Shown here in pieces: positions 45,652-54,905 of a stretch of DNA of 64,000 nt. The notes under the pieces are model-generated. The model worked only from the letters and a program-made list of their open reading frames with translations. It had not been told where the DNA came from and did not search any database. The translations under genes and the position numbers were made by a program. The stretch spans positions 2,728,001-2,792,000 of the forward strand of contig NZ_CP027657.1 of NCBI RefSeq assembly GCF_003008615.1, written 5' to 3'. Position 1 is the first letter of the stretch. Each line of letters opens with the position of its first letter. Source of the DNA: Pseudomonas mendocina (lineage in GTDB: Bacteria > Pseudomonadota > Gammaproteobacteria > Pseudomonadales > Pseudomonadaceae).

Positions 45652-47295
45652 CTACTCCTGGAAGCGCACGTAACCAGCTGGCAGGCCGCCTGCCATGGGC
45701 ATCGCGGTATCGTCGTCGAGCTGCTGCGTGCGCGCGGTGTGACTCGGACGCTGCGCCTGGACGTGGCGCTGCTGGCTGCGCCCGGTTGCCGTGCTGTTGA
45801 GCTTGAAGAAGTCCATCAGCTGTTGCAGTTGCTCCGCCTGGCCGCTCATTTCTTCTGCAGTGGCAGCGAGCTCTTCGGACGAAGATGCGTTCTGCTGGGT
45901 GATCTCATTGAGCTGGTTCATCGCCGTGCTGATCTGGCCGACGCCGGAACTCTGCTCCTCGGAGGCTGCGGAGATTTCCTGTACCAGATCGGAAGTCTTG
46001 GCGATGGACGGCACGATTTCGTCAAGCAGGGTGCCGGCTCGTTCGGCCAACTGCACGCTGGACTTGGCCACCTCGCCGATTTCCTGAGCGGCCACCTGGC
46101 TGCGTTCGGCCAGCTTGCGCACTTCAGCCGCTACCACGGCGAAGCCTTTGCCATGCTCGCCGGCACGTGCGGCCTCGATGGCGGCGTTGAGGGCCAGCAG
46201 GTTGGTCTGGTAGGCGATATCGTCGACGATACCGATCTTGTCGGCGATGGTCTTCATCGCGCTGACGGTTTCCTTGACCGCCTGGCCACCTTCGCGTGCC
46301 TCGCCGCTGGCCTTGCTGGCCATGCCGTCGGTGATGCGTGCGTTCTCGGTGTTCTGTGCGATGGAGGCCGACATCTGTTCCATCGAAGCACTGGTTTCTT
46401 CCACCGAGGCCGCCTGCTCGGAGGCCGCCTGGCTCATGCTCTGCGCCGTTGCGGAAATTTCTTCGGAGGCGCTGGTCAGTGCATCGGCGGAACTGCGTAC
46501 TTCGGAGATGATCTGGGCCAGGCGCTGGGACATGCTCTTGATCGCGGCGAGCATGCTGGTGGTATCGCCGTTGCGGGTAGAGACCTCCACCCTCAGGTCG
46601 CCTTCGGCGATACGAGTCACCACTTCTGCGGCATAACCCGGTTCGCCACCCAACTGGCGCAGCAGGCTATGAGTGATCAGCCAGGCGAGCAGAACGGAAA
46701 TCAGCACTGCCACGCCACCGATGATCATCAGTTGCATGCGTGATTCTTCGTAGAGCACCGTGGCTTCGTCCGCGCTCTTGTCCATCAGCTGGCTCTGGAA
46801 GTCCACCATGGCCTGGGCGGCAGCCAGCAGTTCGTTGTTGGCCGGCACCACTTGGTCATAGAGATAGGCCAGGGCGCGGTCGGAGTCGTCTATGAAGGTG
46901 AACAGCTCCTCATAGCGCTGCCCGACCTGCGTGCGGGCGGCATTGATGCGGGCCAGCAGGTCGCGGCCCTGTGGTGTGTTCACGGTTTTCTGCAGCTCTT
47001 CGAAGGCACTGGCGCGGCGTTCGCGGCTGACGGTGATCCCTTCCATGTTCCTGGCATCGGCGGTCGGGTCGTCGCGGATGATCAGATCCCGTATCAGGCG
47101 TGCCTGGTTGAGGGTCTCTTCCTTGATCGTGTTGGACTGCACGATCTTCGGGTAGCGGTCGGAGACGATGAAGTCGTTGGCGGCATTGATCGCGCTCATG
47201 CGCATGATCCCCAGCACGGTTGCCAGCACCAGCAGGGCCACGACCGAGCCAAAGCCCAGGCCCAGCTTGGTCGCCACTCTCATATTCTTGAACAT
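45652..47295 (-). CDS. Methyl-accepting chemotaxis protein, four-helix-bundle-type sensor (module 2)
   Basis: A 547-residue receptor. TM1 10-30, TM2 187-208; between them lies a helical periplasmic domain ([27 protein letters not shown]...), different in sequence from that of the module 1 receptor, so the ligands probably differ. HAMP ([24 protein letters not shown]) and the signalling hairpin ([22 protein letters not shown]) are almost the same as in module 1. The tail ends AGYVRFQE. Confidence 0.93.
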   Translation of the reverse strand: MFKNMRVATKLGLGFGSVVALLVLATVLGIMRMSAINAANDFIVSDRYPKIVQSNTIKEETLNQARLIRDLIIRDDPTADARNMEGITVSRERRASAFEELQKTVNTPQGRDLLARINAARTQVGQRYEELFTFIDDSDRALAYLYDQVVPANNELLAAAQAMVDFQSQLMDKSADEATVLYEESRMQLMIIGGVAVLISVLLAWLITHSLLRQLGGEPGYAAEVVTRIAEGDLRVEVSTRNGDTTSMLAAIKSMSQRLAQIISEVRSSADALTSASEEISATAQSMSQAASEQAASVEETSASMEQMSASIAQNTENARITDGMASKASGEAREGGQAVKETVSAMKTIADKIGIVDDIAYQTNLLALNAAIEAARAGEHGKGFAVVAAEVRKLAERSQVAAQEIGEVAKSSVQLAERAGTLLDEIVPSIAKTSDLVQEISAASEEQSSGVGQISTAMNQLNEITQQNASSSEELAATAEEMSGQAEQLQQLMDFFKLNSTATGRSQQRHVQAQRPSHTARTQQLDDDTAMPMAGGLPAGYVRFQE

Positions 47296-47313
47296 GGTTA
47301 GTCTCTCTCCGTA

Positions 47314-47898
47314 TTACCTGGTCGGGCGCTCAGGCGCTTGTCGGGCGGGGGTACTGCTGCCGGAAGCCGCTATCTCGGCAACCGCCAGGGTGTTTTCAAT
47401 GGTCAGCAGAACGATGAATTCGTCACCCTGGCGAACCATGCCGTGGATGAAATCGGCACGCACGGGATTGCCGAAGGCCGGCGCCGGTCTGATCTGGCTG
47501 GCGGCCACTTCGAGCACTTCGCTGACGGCGTCGACGATGATGCCCAGTACATGGGCGTCCTCGTCGTCCGTCACCTCGACGATGATGATGCAGGTGCGCT
47601 TGTCGATATGGCTGGGGCCTTGGCCGAAGCGCAACCCCAGATCAATGACCGGCACCACGGCGCCTCGCAGGTTGATGACCCCGTGAATGCAGGTCGCGGC
47701 CATGGGCACGCGTGTCAGTTGCGGGTACTCGATGATCTCGCGCACGCACAGGCCATCCAGTGCATAACGACGCGCGTTGAGCTCGAACGTCAGGTACTGC
47801 TGCGGCGCACTCGGCTCAGGCGCCAGAGGGACGAGTGCGGTAACGCCGCTCGCCGCTGTGGGTTGCTCGACATTGGCCGGACTGCTGGGAAGACTCAT
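47314..47898 (-). CDS. cheW: CheW coupling protein (module 2, CheA-proximal)
   Basis: A 194-residue CheW with about 35 extra N-terminal residues (Pro/Ala-rich, with PSAPQQYLTFEL leading into the core). Core motifs: RYALDGLCVREIIEYPQLT, GVINLRGAVVPVIDLGLRFG, RTCIIIVEV. It sits 18 bp ahead of the MCP gene and 25 bp after cheA. Confidence 0.92.
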   Translation of the reverse strand: MSLPSSPANVEQPTAASGVTALVPLAPEPSAPQQYLTFELNARRYALDGLCVREIIEYPQLTRVPMAATCIHGVINLRGAVVPVIDLGLRFGQGPSHIDKRTCIIIVEVTDDEDAHVLGIIVDAVSEVLEVAASQIRPAPAFGNPVRADFIHGMVRQGDEFIVLLTIENTLAVAEIAASGSSTPARQAPERPTR

Positions 47899-47923
47899 GG
47901 TGGTGTGGGCTCTGTCGTTGAGT

Positions 47924-50095
47924 TCAGGCTTCGCTGGCCGCAGCCAGGGCGCTGGTGCTTGGTTGGGCGAGGTCGGTCAGCAGGCTGGGGATGTCGAGGA
48001 TCAGGGCCACGGCGCCACTGCCCAGAATGGTGAAACCACCGACGCCCCGGCAGTTGCCGAACAGCTTGCCGAGGGGTTTGATCACGGTCTGGAATTCACC
48101 CATCAGGTGGTCGACGACCAGGCCGGCGCGCTGGCCGGCATAGCTGACGACCACCACGTTCTCGCGTCTCGGGGGCTGACCCTCCTCATGGAACAGCTCG
48201 CGCAGGCGAATGAAGGGCAGCACTTCGCCGCGCAGGGAGATGTGTCCGCGGTCACGGCATGCGCCTGCTTCGAGCTCGATGCACTCTTCGACCAGATCCA
48301 GCGGGATCACGTAGCCGGCCTGACCGACACCGACCAGGAAACCGTCGATGATGGCCAGGGTCAGCGGCAGGCGGATGCGTACGCAGGTGCCTTCACCGAG
48401 GTGGCTGTCCAGTTCGATGTTGCCGCGCAGGGCGGAAATGTTTCGCTTGACCACATCCATACCGACGCCGCGCCCCGAGAGGTTGCTGACCTGCTCGGCG
48501 GTGGAGAATCCGGGCTCGAAGATAAGGTTGAATGTTTCCTTGTCGGTCAGTGTCTGCCCGTCGCTGATCAGCCCGCGATCACGGGCCTTGGCGAGGATCC
48601 GCTGAGGATCGAGACCACCGCCGTCGTCGGTCACTTCCAACACGATGCTGCCAGCGTCGTGGTAGGCGTTCAGGCGCACGTTGCCCTGTGCGGGCTTGCC
48701 TCGTGCCTGACGCACGGCCAGCGCCTCGATGCCGTGATCCATGGCGTTGCGTACCAGGTGAGTGAGCGGGTCGGTGATGCGCTCGACCACGGTCTTGTCC
48801 AGCTCGGTTTCGCCACCGCTGATGGACAGCGTGATGTCCTTGCCGATCTCGCGTGACACGTCGCGTACCACCCGCTGGAAGCGGTTGAAGGTGGCGCCGA
48901 TCTGCACCATGCGCAGGGTCAATGCCGAGTCGCGTACTTCTTCCACGAGGCGTGAAAGTTGTTCGGTGGACTCCAGCATCTCGGCGTGGCCACATTGCTG
49001 GGCAGTCATGCGTGCGCCGGCACCAGCGATGATCAGTTCGCCTACCAGGTTGATCAGTTGGTCGAGCTTGCTGGCGTCGACGCGGATCAGGTTGTTCTCG
49101 TTGTTGCGACTTTCCTTGACCTGCTGCTGCTTCTGCAGCGCCGCTGCGATCACCGGTGGCTGCACCAGGCTTTCTTCCATCAACACCTGGCCGATGGGAC
49201 GGGTTTCGGCTTCTTGCTGTCCCTGAACCTGGGCGTGGAGTACGTCCTGCAGTTCTGCGGCCGTGAGGGTGCCGCAGCGCATGAGGATTTCACCCAGGCG
49301 CATGTCTTCTTCGGGAAGGGCGCGGATCAGTTCGAGGTATTCGTTGGACTTGCTGTGCGGAGGCAGGATGCGGATCAGGCTGTCTTCGCGGACGAACTCG
49401 AAGGCGCCTTCGATAGTGGCCTTGTCGGCGTCACTGGCGAAGGCGACCTCGAAGCTGAGGTAGCAGGTTTCAGGATCCATCTCCGCCGCTGGCGGTACGC
49501 GGTCAAGCAACGGAACGATATTGACGATGCGACCAAAGGTATTGAGGTAGCGCAGCAAGGACAGCGGATCCATACCGTTGCGCAGGGTGTCGGGGCCAAA
49601 ACGCAGTGACAGGTGCCAGTGGTCGGCGCTGAGACCGTCCTGGTTGCTGCGTTCGATCCGCTCATGATTGGCAGGCAGTCCGCCGGGATTTCTGGGTGGC
49701 GCCATGTAGGCGCTCAGACGCTCCCCGAGCAGACGATTCTGCTCCAGGCTCTCGGCGTCCAGTTGTTCGAGATCATGACCTTCGTCGAGGTGGGTGATGA
49801 GTTTGCCGAGGTGATCACCAACCTGCAGGAACAGCGCGGTGAGCGTTTCATCGAAGTGCAGTTCACCGTTGCGGATGCGGTCGAGGACGCTCTCGGCAAT
49901 ATGGGTGAAGTCGACGATGAGATCGAGGCCGAACAGTCCCGCCGAGCCCTTGATCGTGTGGGCGGCACGAAAGATCGCATTGATGGTGTCGGCGTCTTCG
50001 GGAGCACTTTCCAGCAGGAGCAGTGCTTCTTCCATCAGTTCGAGCAGTTCTCGGCTTTCAGCGATGAAGATCTTGAGTACTTCGTCCATATCCAT
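47924..50095 (-). CDS. cheA: CheA histidine kinase with MshEN-like insert (module 2)
   Basis: A 723-residue chemotaxis kinase. HPt H46 in [14 protein letters not shown]; shared P2-like block [19 protein letters not shown] at 159-245. Residues 266-289 (RLGEILMRCGTL, L, L, Q) and 300-323 (IGQVLMEESLV...) form two tandem 24-residue motifs that match the consensus of the c-di-GMP-binding MshEN domain (RLGxxL..xxG.L...LxxxLxxQ); the second copy has Pro for Arg and Ser for the central Gly. Kinase boxes [19 protein letters not shown] and [12 protein letters not shown] and the CheW-like P5 domain follow. It is the kinase of module 2. Confidence 0.95.
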   Translation of the reverse strand: MDMDEVLKIFIAESRELLELMEEALLLLESAPEDADTINAIFRAAHTIKGSAGLFGLDLIVDFTHIAESVLDRIRNGELHFDETLTALFLQVGDHLGKLITHLDEGHDLEQLDAESLEQNRLLGERLSAYMAPPRNPGGLPANHERIERSNQDGLSADHWHLSLRFGPDTLRNGMDPLSLLRYLNTFGRIVNIVPLLDRVPPAAEMDPETCYLSFEVAFASDADKATIEGAFEFVREDSLIRILPPHSKSNEYLELIRALPEEDMRLGEILMRCGTLTAAELQDVLHAQVQGQQEAETRPIGQVLMEESLVQPPVIAAALQKQQQVKESRNNENNLIRVDASKLDQLINLVGELIIAGAGARMTAQQCGHAEMLESTEQLSRLVEEVRDSALTLRMVQIGATFNRFQRVVRDVSREIGKDITLSISGGETELDKTVVERITDPLTHLVRNAMDHGIEALAVRQARGKPAQGNVRLNAYHDAGSIVLEVTDDGGGLDPQRILAKARDRGLISDGQTLTDKETFNLIFEPGFSTAEQVSNLSGRGVGMDVVKRNISALRGNIELDSHLGEGTCVRIRLPLTLAIIDGFLVGVGQAGYVIPLDLVEECIELEAGACRDRGHISLRGEVLPFIRLRELFHEEGQPPRRENVVVVSYAGQRAGLVVDHLMGEFQTVIKPLGKLFGNCRGVGGFTILGSGAVALILDIPSLLTDLAQPSTSALAAASEA

Positions 50096-50101
50096 ACTGC
50101 G

Positions 50102-50422
50102 TCACTCGTCGCTGGGCTTGATCAGAATGGGGTCGCCGAAGAAGGAGGCGAGCCCGCTGAGTTCGAACGCCTCGATCACTGCCGGGCTGTGGTGGCTAAG
50201 GCGTAACTGACAGCCTTGGCGGCTGGCTTCCTGCTTGGTCAGCACCAATAGCTGGAGCCCCGCGCAGTCGAGTTCGTCGAGGGCCGAGAGATCCAGTTCG
50301 ACTTCCGCGCCGGGCGCCAGGGCGCGAAGCAGCAGCCCCATGTGTTCGCTGACGCTATAGATGGTCAGCCCGCCTTCCAGAGGGAGGATGCGGTACAGGT
50401 TCTCGCCCGACGCTTCTGTCAT
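50102..50422 (-). CDS. STAS-domain protein lacking the phospho-acceptor (module 2)
   Basis: A 106-residue STAS domain: VELDLSALDELDCAGLQLLVL. As in module 1, DCAG replaces the phosphorylatable DSSG. Outside this core it is only about half identical to its module 1 counterpart and has a different C-terminal tail. It lies 6 bp upstream of cheA and 10 bp downstream of cheY. Confidence 0.87.
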   Translation of the reverse strand: MTEASGENLYRILPLEGGLTIYSVSEHMGLLLRALAPGAEVELDLSALDELDCAGLQLLVLTKQEASRQGCQLRLSHHSPAVIEAFELSGLASFFGDPILIKPSDE

Positions 50423-50432
50423 GGCGTCGGCC

Positions 50433-50801
50433 TCAAGGCAGGATCAGCTTGGAGACGGCGGTGAGCATCTGCGCCGGCTGGAAAGGCTTGACCACCCAGG
50501 CCTTGGCACCGGCTGCGCGGCCTTCTTCCTTCTTCGCTTCGCCGGCCTCGGTGGTGAGCATGATCACCGGGGTGAACTTGTAGGCGGGCAGTTGCTTGAC
50601 GTTCTTGAGGAAGGTGATGCCGTCCATGTTCGGCATGTTCACGTCGCTGATGATCAGGTGCACCTTGCGTCCATCCAGCTTGCCCAGTGCGTCCCTGCCG
50701 TCGCTGCCTTCGATCACGTCGTAGCCAGCGCCCTTGAGCGTGATGCTGACGACCTGGCGGATGGAGGCGGAGTCGTCGACGATGAGTACGGTCTTGCCCA
50801 T
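50433..50801 (-). CDS. cheY: CheY single-domain response regulator (module 2)
   Basis: A 122-residue receiver with D53 (ISDVNMPNMDG), MLTTEAG and VVKPF. About thirteen differences from the module 1 CheY, nearly all in residues 2-37 and 88-93; the alpha4-beta5-alpha5 output face is identical. ATG 50799-50801 begins MGKTVLIVDD. Confidence 0.93.
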   Translation of the reverse strand: MGKTVLIVDDSASIRQVVSITLKGAGYDVIEGSDGRDALGKLDGRKVHLIISDVNMPNMDGITFLKNVKQLPAYKFTPVIMLTTEAGEAKKEEGRAAGAKAWVVKPFQPAQMLTAVSKLILP

Positions 50802-50809
50802 GGGGTACC

Positions 50810-51955
50810 TCAGAAGAAAGTGATTTCGGAATCGTTACGCTTGCCGGGCGCTTCGCCCCGGTGAATGTCATGCTGCTCGGGCATGGTGTAGGTCTGGGCC
50901 AGCTCATCCAGCCAGCGCGGGATGTCCAGGGGCGCAGGTTGATGACCGAGCCGGCGTTGTTCGTGACGGGTGTGGATGTGCTCGAACAGCTTGTCGATGT
51001 CGCCGCTCACATGTCCGAGCATCTGGCTGATGCGGTCCTGGAACTGCAGCGATACCAGCACCTCGGCGATATCCTGGCCGACGGCTTCGCTCTGGCTGCG
51101 CATCGCTTCGTTGTGGCTGACGATGCCACCGGCACTCTGGTGGAAACGGGTGATCACGCCTTTGATCACGTCGCTGGCGTTGTTCAGGGTGACGGCGTCG
51201 GTCTTGGCGTATTCGCGGGAGATGTTCAGGGTCTTGTGGATGGCGCTATTGACGATGGTTACGGTCTCGCCGATGCGCTGGCCAGTGCTGCCGGACATGG
51301 TGGACAGCTTGCGCACCTCGTCGGCGACTACAGCGAAGCCTCGACCGCTTTCGCCTGCACGCGCGGCCTCGATAGCGGCGTTGAGCGCCAGCAGGTTGGT
51401 CTGTTTGGCGATATCGGCGACGTCCTGGGCCATCTCCTGCAACTGGTCGGTGAAGCTCGACAGCTCCATGACCTCCTTGAGCAGGGATTCCTTGCTGGCC
51501 AGTGCTTCGCGCAGCGCCATGATGATCATGTCCAGCTCATGCTGGCTGGTGGACAGCAGTGCGACCAGGCGGTTGCCGGCCTCGCGCTCGGGGCCGTTGC
51601 CCAGGCTCTGCTGAATACGCACGGCGAGGTTGGCGAAGCGCTCGCTCAGGGCGCTGATGGCTTCTTCCGTATGGCTGCGCGCGGAGTGGATCTGTTGCGA
51701 CCACAGCGGCAACGTCTGTTCGCAAAGCTCCTCCACGTCCTGCTGCGGGTGTTGCTCGTCAACGCTCTGGACTGCAGCGGGTTGTGGCGCTGCTCTGTGT
51801 CGGATCTGCTGGAAGAGGAGTACACCGCCAACCGCCAGCAGGCCAAGCAGCGCCGGGAGGGTATCCAGCCAGCCAATGCCGACCAGAACAACAGCCACGA
51901 TGCCGGCCAGCAGCGTTAGCGATGGGATAACCAGGGGGAGGTTCTGATCGCGCAC
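50810..51955 (-). CDS. Short membrane MCP-like protein with CheZ-like FQDxxxQ segment (module 2)
   Basis: A 381-residue counterpart of the protein at 38932. Hydrophobic helices at about residues 8-29 and 33-48 form a membrane hairpin. Cytoplasmic part: [33 protein letters not shown], then [12 protein letters not shown] with D307 and Q311 in the CheZ-type spacing. The tail has [15 protein letters not shown] and ends SEITFF. Membrane and linker sequences are not conserved with module 1, but the FQD motif and the tail are, which points to function there. 8 bp separates it from cheY. Confidence 0.8.
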   Translation of the reverse strand: MRDQNLPLVIPSLTLLAGIVAVVLVGIGWLDTLPALLGLLAVGGVLLFQQIRHRAAPQPAAVQSVDEQHPQQDVEELCEQTLPLWSQQIHSARSHTEEAISALSERFANLAVRIQQSLGNGPEREAGNRLVALLSTSQHELDMIIMALREALASKESLLKEVMELSSFTDQLQEMAQDVADIAKQTNLLALNAAIEAARAGESGRGFAVVADEVRKLSTMSGSTGQRIGETVTIVNSAIHKTLNISREYAKTDAVTLNNASDVIKGVITRFHQSAGGIVSHNEAMRSQSEAVGQDIAEVLVSLQFQDRISQMLGHVSGDIDKLFEHIHTRHEQRRLGHQPAPLDIPRWLDELAQTYTMPEQHDIHRGEAPGKRNDSEITFF

Positions 51956-52131
51956 TTCTTGGCTCCGCGACTGCTGGGGTCAGGTGATCGCGGAACAGTT
52001 GCCAGGCTAGAAGGGGAAGTTCCTGCAGGGTGCCTGTCATCGTTCCGTCGACAGTCGGAGCATGCATGAGGCACTTTGGCAGGGGGCATCGGGATGTGCT
52101 GGATTTACGCGTGAATTTATCCCGGTTGATG

Positions 52132-52147
52132 CTAGGGAAATCCTCAG
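52132..52147. promoter_or_regulatory. CTAGG-CCTCAG palindrome-like site overlapping the response-regulator stop codon
   Basis: CTAGGGAAATCCTCAG lies at the very end of the module 2 LuxR-type regulator gene, the same position as GTAGGGCTTTTCCTAC in module 1. Symmetry is weaker here. It is a candidate site for the regulator. Confidence 0.3.
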
Positions 52148-52782
52148 CCTGGCTCGGATGTGCTGAGTTTGCTGGCGAATTTGATCAGGTCGGCATTGCT
52201 GGAAAAGCCCATCTTCTCCATCAGATTTATCTTATGCGTGCTGACGGTCTTGTTGCTGATCATCAGCTGCTCGGCGATCTGATTGACGCTAAGGCCATCT
52301 GCCAGTAGTCGCATGATCTGGAACTCTCGGTTGGTCAGGCTGTCCAGCCCGCTCGGCGGATTGGGCTTGAGGCTGTTCAGTGCGATCTGTTCGAGCAGAT
52401 CCGGATCGATGTAGCGCGCACCAGTGCTGACCTTTTTTACCGCGGCGATCAGTGTCTCCGGCGATTGAGTCTTGGTCAGGTAGCCGGTGGCCCCCGAGCG
52501 CAACACACGTATGGCGACATGGGGATCGCAGTGCATGCTGAGCACCAGAATGGGCAGGTGCGGGTGTTGATGGATGACCCGCGATATGAGCGCTTCGCCG
52601 CTCAGGCCGGGCATGCTGATATCGAGCAGGAGGAGGTCTACGTGCGTCGCTCTCAGACGCTCCAGCGCCTGTAGGCCGTTGGCCGCCTCTTCGGCGATGT
52701 GGATGTCCTTGTCCAGTTCGAATAGCCGTTTCAGGCCCTCGCGCATGATCGTGTGATCGTCGACGATCATCAGATTGATCAT
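52144..52782 (-). CDS. NarL/FixJ-type response regulator (module 2)
   Basis: A 212-residue regulator with D54 in LLLDISMPGLSG and a LuxR-type DNA-binding domain (LTNREFQIMRLL, LSVNQIAEQL, NKTVSTHK). ATG 52780-52782 is preferred over 52786-52788 because AAGGA sits 7 bases before it, too close for the first one. It is 9 bp downstream of its kinase. The DNA-recognition helix is almost the same as in module 1, so both may bind the same sites. Confidence 0.93.
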   Translation of the reverse strand: MINLMIVDDHTIMREGLKRLFELDKDIHIAEEAANGLQALERLRATHVDLLLLDISMPGLSGEALISRVIHQHPHLPILVLSMHCDPHVAIRVLRSGATGYLTKTQSPETLIAAVKKVSTGARYIDPDLLEQIALNSLKPNPPSGLDSLTNREFQIMRLLADGLSVNQIAEQLMISNKTVSTHKINLMEKMGFSSNADLIKFASKLSTSEPG

Positions 52783-52791
52783 AGGCATTCC

Positions 52792-53523
52792 TTATGTATT
52801 GATTTTTACAGGGAATATGGCCTGGACGATGGTGCCCTGGCCGGGGTGGCTGAAGATGATCACGGGGCCGCCGAGTTGTTTGCCACGCTCACGCATGCCT
52901 GAAATCCCAGTGGAGTCGGGCAGGATGTCGCTGAGGGTGAAGCCCTGGCCGTCATCGAATATCTCAAGGACATAATCGTTCTCGCGACGTTCCAGGCTTA
53001 CCTCGGCTCGGCTGGCATTGGCATGGCGAAGAATGTTGGTCAGCGACTCCTGCACGATGCGATAGAGATGTGCTGCGCGACTGGGCTCCAGATCGACGTT
53101 CTGTTTGGGTTGGTTGAAGCGGCAGTCGATCTCCGACAATTGCCTGAACTCCTCGATCAGACCTTCGAGCGTACTGCTCAGGTTGTGCTGCAGTTGCCTG
53201 ATAGGTGGGCCGTTGTGGATTTCACGAACCACATCGATGGCGCTGTGGGTGATGCTGGTCAGGCGCTCGATATGGCCTTGCATATCGGGGCGATCCTGGC
53301 CCAGGTGGATACGCAATACGCCCAGCCCTTGTTGCAAGGCAGTCAACTGCTGTCCCAGTTCGTCGTGCAGCTCGCGGGCGATGCGCTTGCGTTCCTGAAC
53401 ACGGGCTAGGGCGCACAACCTGGTCTGCTTCGAATGGCAACGAGGGCAGATGCTGTCGGTGTCTGAAGTTTTCTGTTTGCGAGGAGGGAGGTCGTAGCGG
53501 GAGAGCGTCGTTGTTATGTTCAC
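52792..53523 (-). CDS. Short soluble sensor histidine kinase, HisKA_3 type, no PAS (module 2)
   Basis: About 243 residues from the GTG at 53521-53523; a TTG at 53631 would add 36 residues without homology. HisKA_3 helix RKRIARELHDELGQQLTAL and HATPase (FDDGQGF, GISGMRERG) are intact. Unlike the 601-residue kinase of module 1 it has no PAS domains. In front of the H-box is CPRCHSKQTRLC, a CxxC plus third Cys that could bind metal or an Fe-S cluster, as NreB does with four cysteines. Start uncertain. Confidence 0.82.
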   Translation of the reverse strand: MNITTTLSRYDLPPRKQKTSDTDSICPRCHSKQTRLCALARVQERKRIARELHDELGQQLTALQQGLGVLRIHLGQDRPDMQGHIERLTSITHSAIDVVREIHNGPPIRQLQHNLSSTLEGLIEEFRQLSEIDCRFNQPKQNVDLEPSRAAHLYRIVQESLTNILRHANASRAEVSLERRENDYVLEIFDDGQGFTLSDILPDSTGISGMRERGKQLGGPVIIFSHPGQGTIVQAIFPVKINT

Positions 53524-53631
53524 GTTAGCTCTATCTCTTCTCTGCGCGGGGAGGGCAATCCACCGCAGTGCTGGCACGGATGTTGGGGATTCTTCGTCGT
53601 GTGCGAGCTGCAGGGAAGGAAGGATGCCCAA

Positions 53632-54043
53632 CGTCGATAGACGTGACCGAAAGTGTGAGTCTTCACTCGTGTGAGACAGGCTCCTGACTTGGCACGTGCC
53701 TGTTTCTGCTTCCAGTCACCTGGATGAAGACCGGTGCCGTTCAGAGAAAGTCAGGCGCAGTTAACGTTTTAACTGCATCTGTTCCCGTAAACGAGCTTCT
53801 AGCGGTCTGAGGATGTGTCTAGGCGGGGCAAGGGCATCGGCCACCAGATGGCTGATACCTTCATGCGAAGGAGTGATCATGGTACGAGCTCTGCATGGTT
53901 GAGAACCTAGCATATCGCCCGTGCAGCTCGTGAGGACAGCGGGAAATTAGCCTCACGCTGGGATGTTGGCGTTACCGATAGCGATGTGTCGCCCTAGGGC
54001 ATGAGCCAGGGCGACAGCAGAGAAGCCGTTCAGGAGGCCTGGT
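53632..54043. other. 412-bp intergenic region, no gene seen
   Basis: Between the module 2 kinase and the permease gene. No open frame with homology, tRNA or obvious terminator was seen. It contains GTGAAGACTCAC at 53657-53668 (palindromic, minus-strand read) and short GTGTGAG repeats near 53654-53674 that could belong to the promoter of the kinase operon. Confidence 0.5.
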
Positions 54044-54898
54044 TCACTGTGGAATCTCGATGCCACGCATCCGCTCTGCGCGGCGACGCAGCAGCTCGAT
54101 GGTCACCAGCAGGGCGATGGATACCAGGATCAGCAGCGTGGCGATGGCCAGGATGCTCGGGTTGATCTGCTCGCGCAGGCCCGAGAACATCTGCCTCGGG
54201 ATGGTGCGCTGCTGCGGGCCGGCCATGAACAGGATCACCACCACTTCATCGAACGAGGTGATGAAGGCGAACAGGGCGCCGGAGATCACTCCGGGGCGAA
54301 TCAGCGGCATGATCACGTCGAAGAACACGCGAATCGGCGTGGCGCCGAGGTTCAGCGCTGCGCGTGCCAGGCTGTAGTCGAAACCGGTCAGCGTCGCAGT
54401 GACGGTGATGATGACGAAGGGCGTGCCCAGCGCCGCGTGCGCCAGGATCACGCCCAGGTAGCCGCCGGCCAGGCCAAGGTTGGAGTAGAAGAAGAACATG
54501 CCGGCGGCGGTGATGATCAGTGGCACGATCATCGGCGACAGCAGCAGAGCGGTGATGAAGCGGCGAAACGGCATCTCGTCGCGGGCCAGGCCTACGGCGG
54601 CGCAGGTGCCCAGAATCGTGGCCAGAATGGTGGAGAGGATACCGATGAAGAAGCTGTTCTTGATCGCCAGAATCCACTTCGGGTCATTGAGGATCTCCCG
54701 GTACCAGCGCAGCGAGTAGGCCTCCGGATCGAGGGTGAGCATGCCTTCGGTGAAACTGAAGAACGGCTCGGCGTTGAACGATAACGGCACGATCACCAGG
54801 ATCGGCAGGATCAGGAACAGCAGCACCAGCCAGGAGCTGGCCTTGAGCAGCCAGTTGCCGAGGTGGTGCCAGAAGCCGTAGTAGGCGGGGATTTTCAT
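54044..54898 (-). CDS. Polyamine-type ABC transporter permease (PotC/PotI-like)
   Basis: A 284-residue inner-membrane permease with six hydrophobic segments and the EAA-type loop RAALNLGATPIRVFFDVIMPLIRPG that contacts the ATPase. Sequence type is PotC/PotI-like. Last gene of the four-gene operon (ATPase, binding protein, two permeases), 7 bp after the first permease gene. Most similar in arrangement to PA0323-PA0326 of P. aeruginosa. Substrate: spermidine/putrescine by homology, not proven. Confidence 0.9.
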   Translation of the reverse strand: MKIPAYYGFWHHLGNWLLKASSWLVLLFLILPILVIVPLSFNAEPFFSFTEGMLTLDPEAYSLRWYREILNDPKWILAIKNSFFIGILSTILATILGTCAAVGLARDEMPFRRFITALLLSPMIVPLIITAAGMFFFYSNLGLAGGYLGVILAHAALGTPFVIITVTATLTGFDYSLARAALNLGATPIRVFFDVIMPLIRPGVISGALFAFITSFDEVVVILFMAGPQQRTIPRQMFSGLREQINPSILAIATLLILVSIALLVTIELLRRRAERMRGIEIPQ

Positions 54899-54905
54899 AG
54901 GCGTC

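Noticed and set aside
53632..54043. Possible small RNA of the RsmY/Z type
   Set aside because: Only scattered GGA triplets, no recognisable terminator or repeated hairpins.
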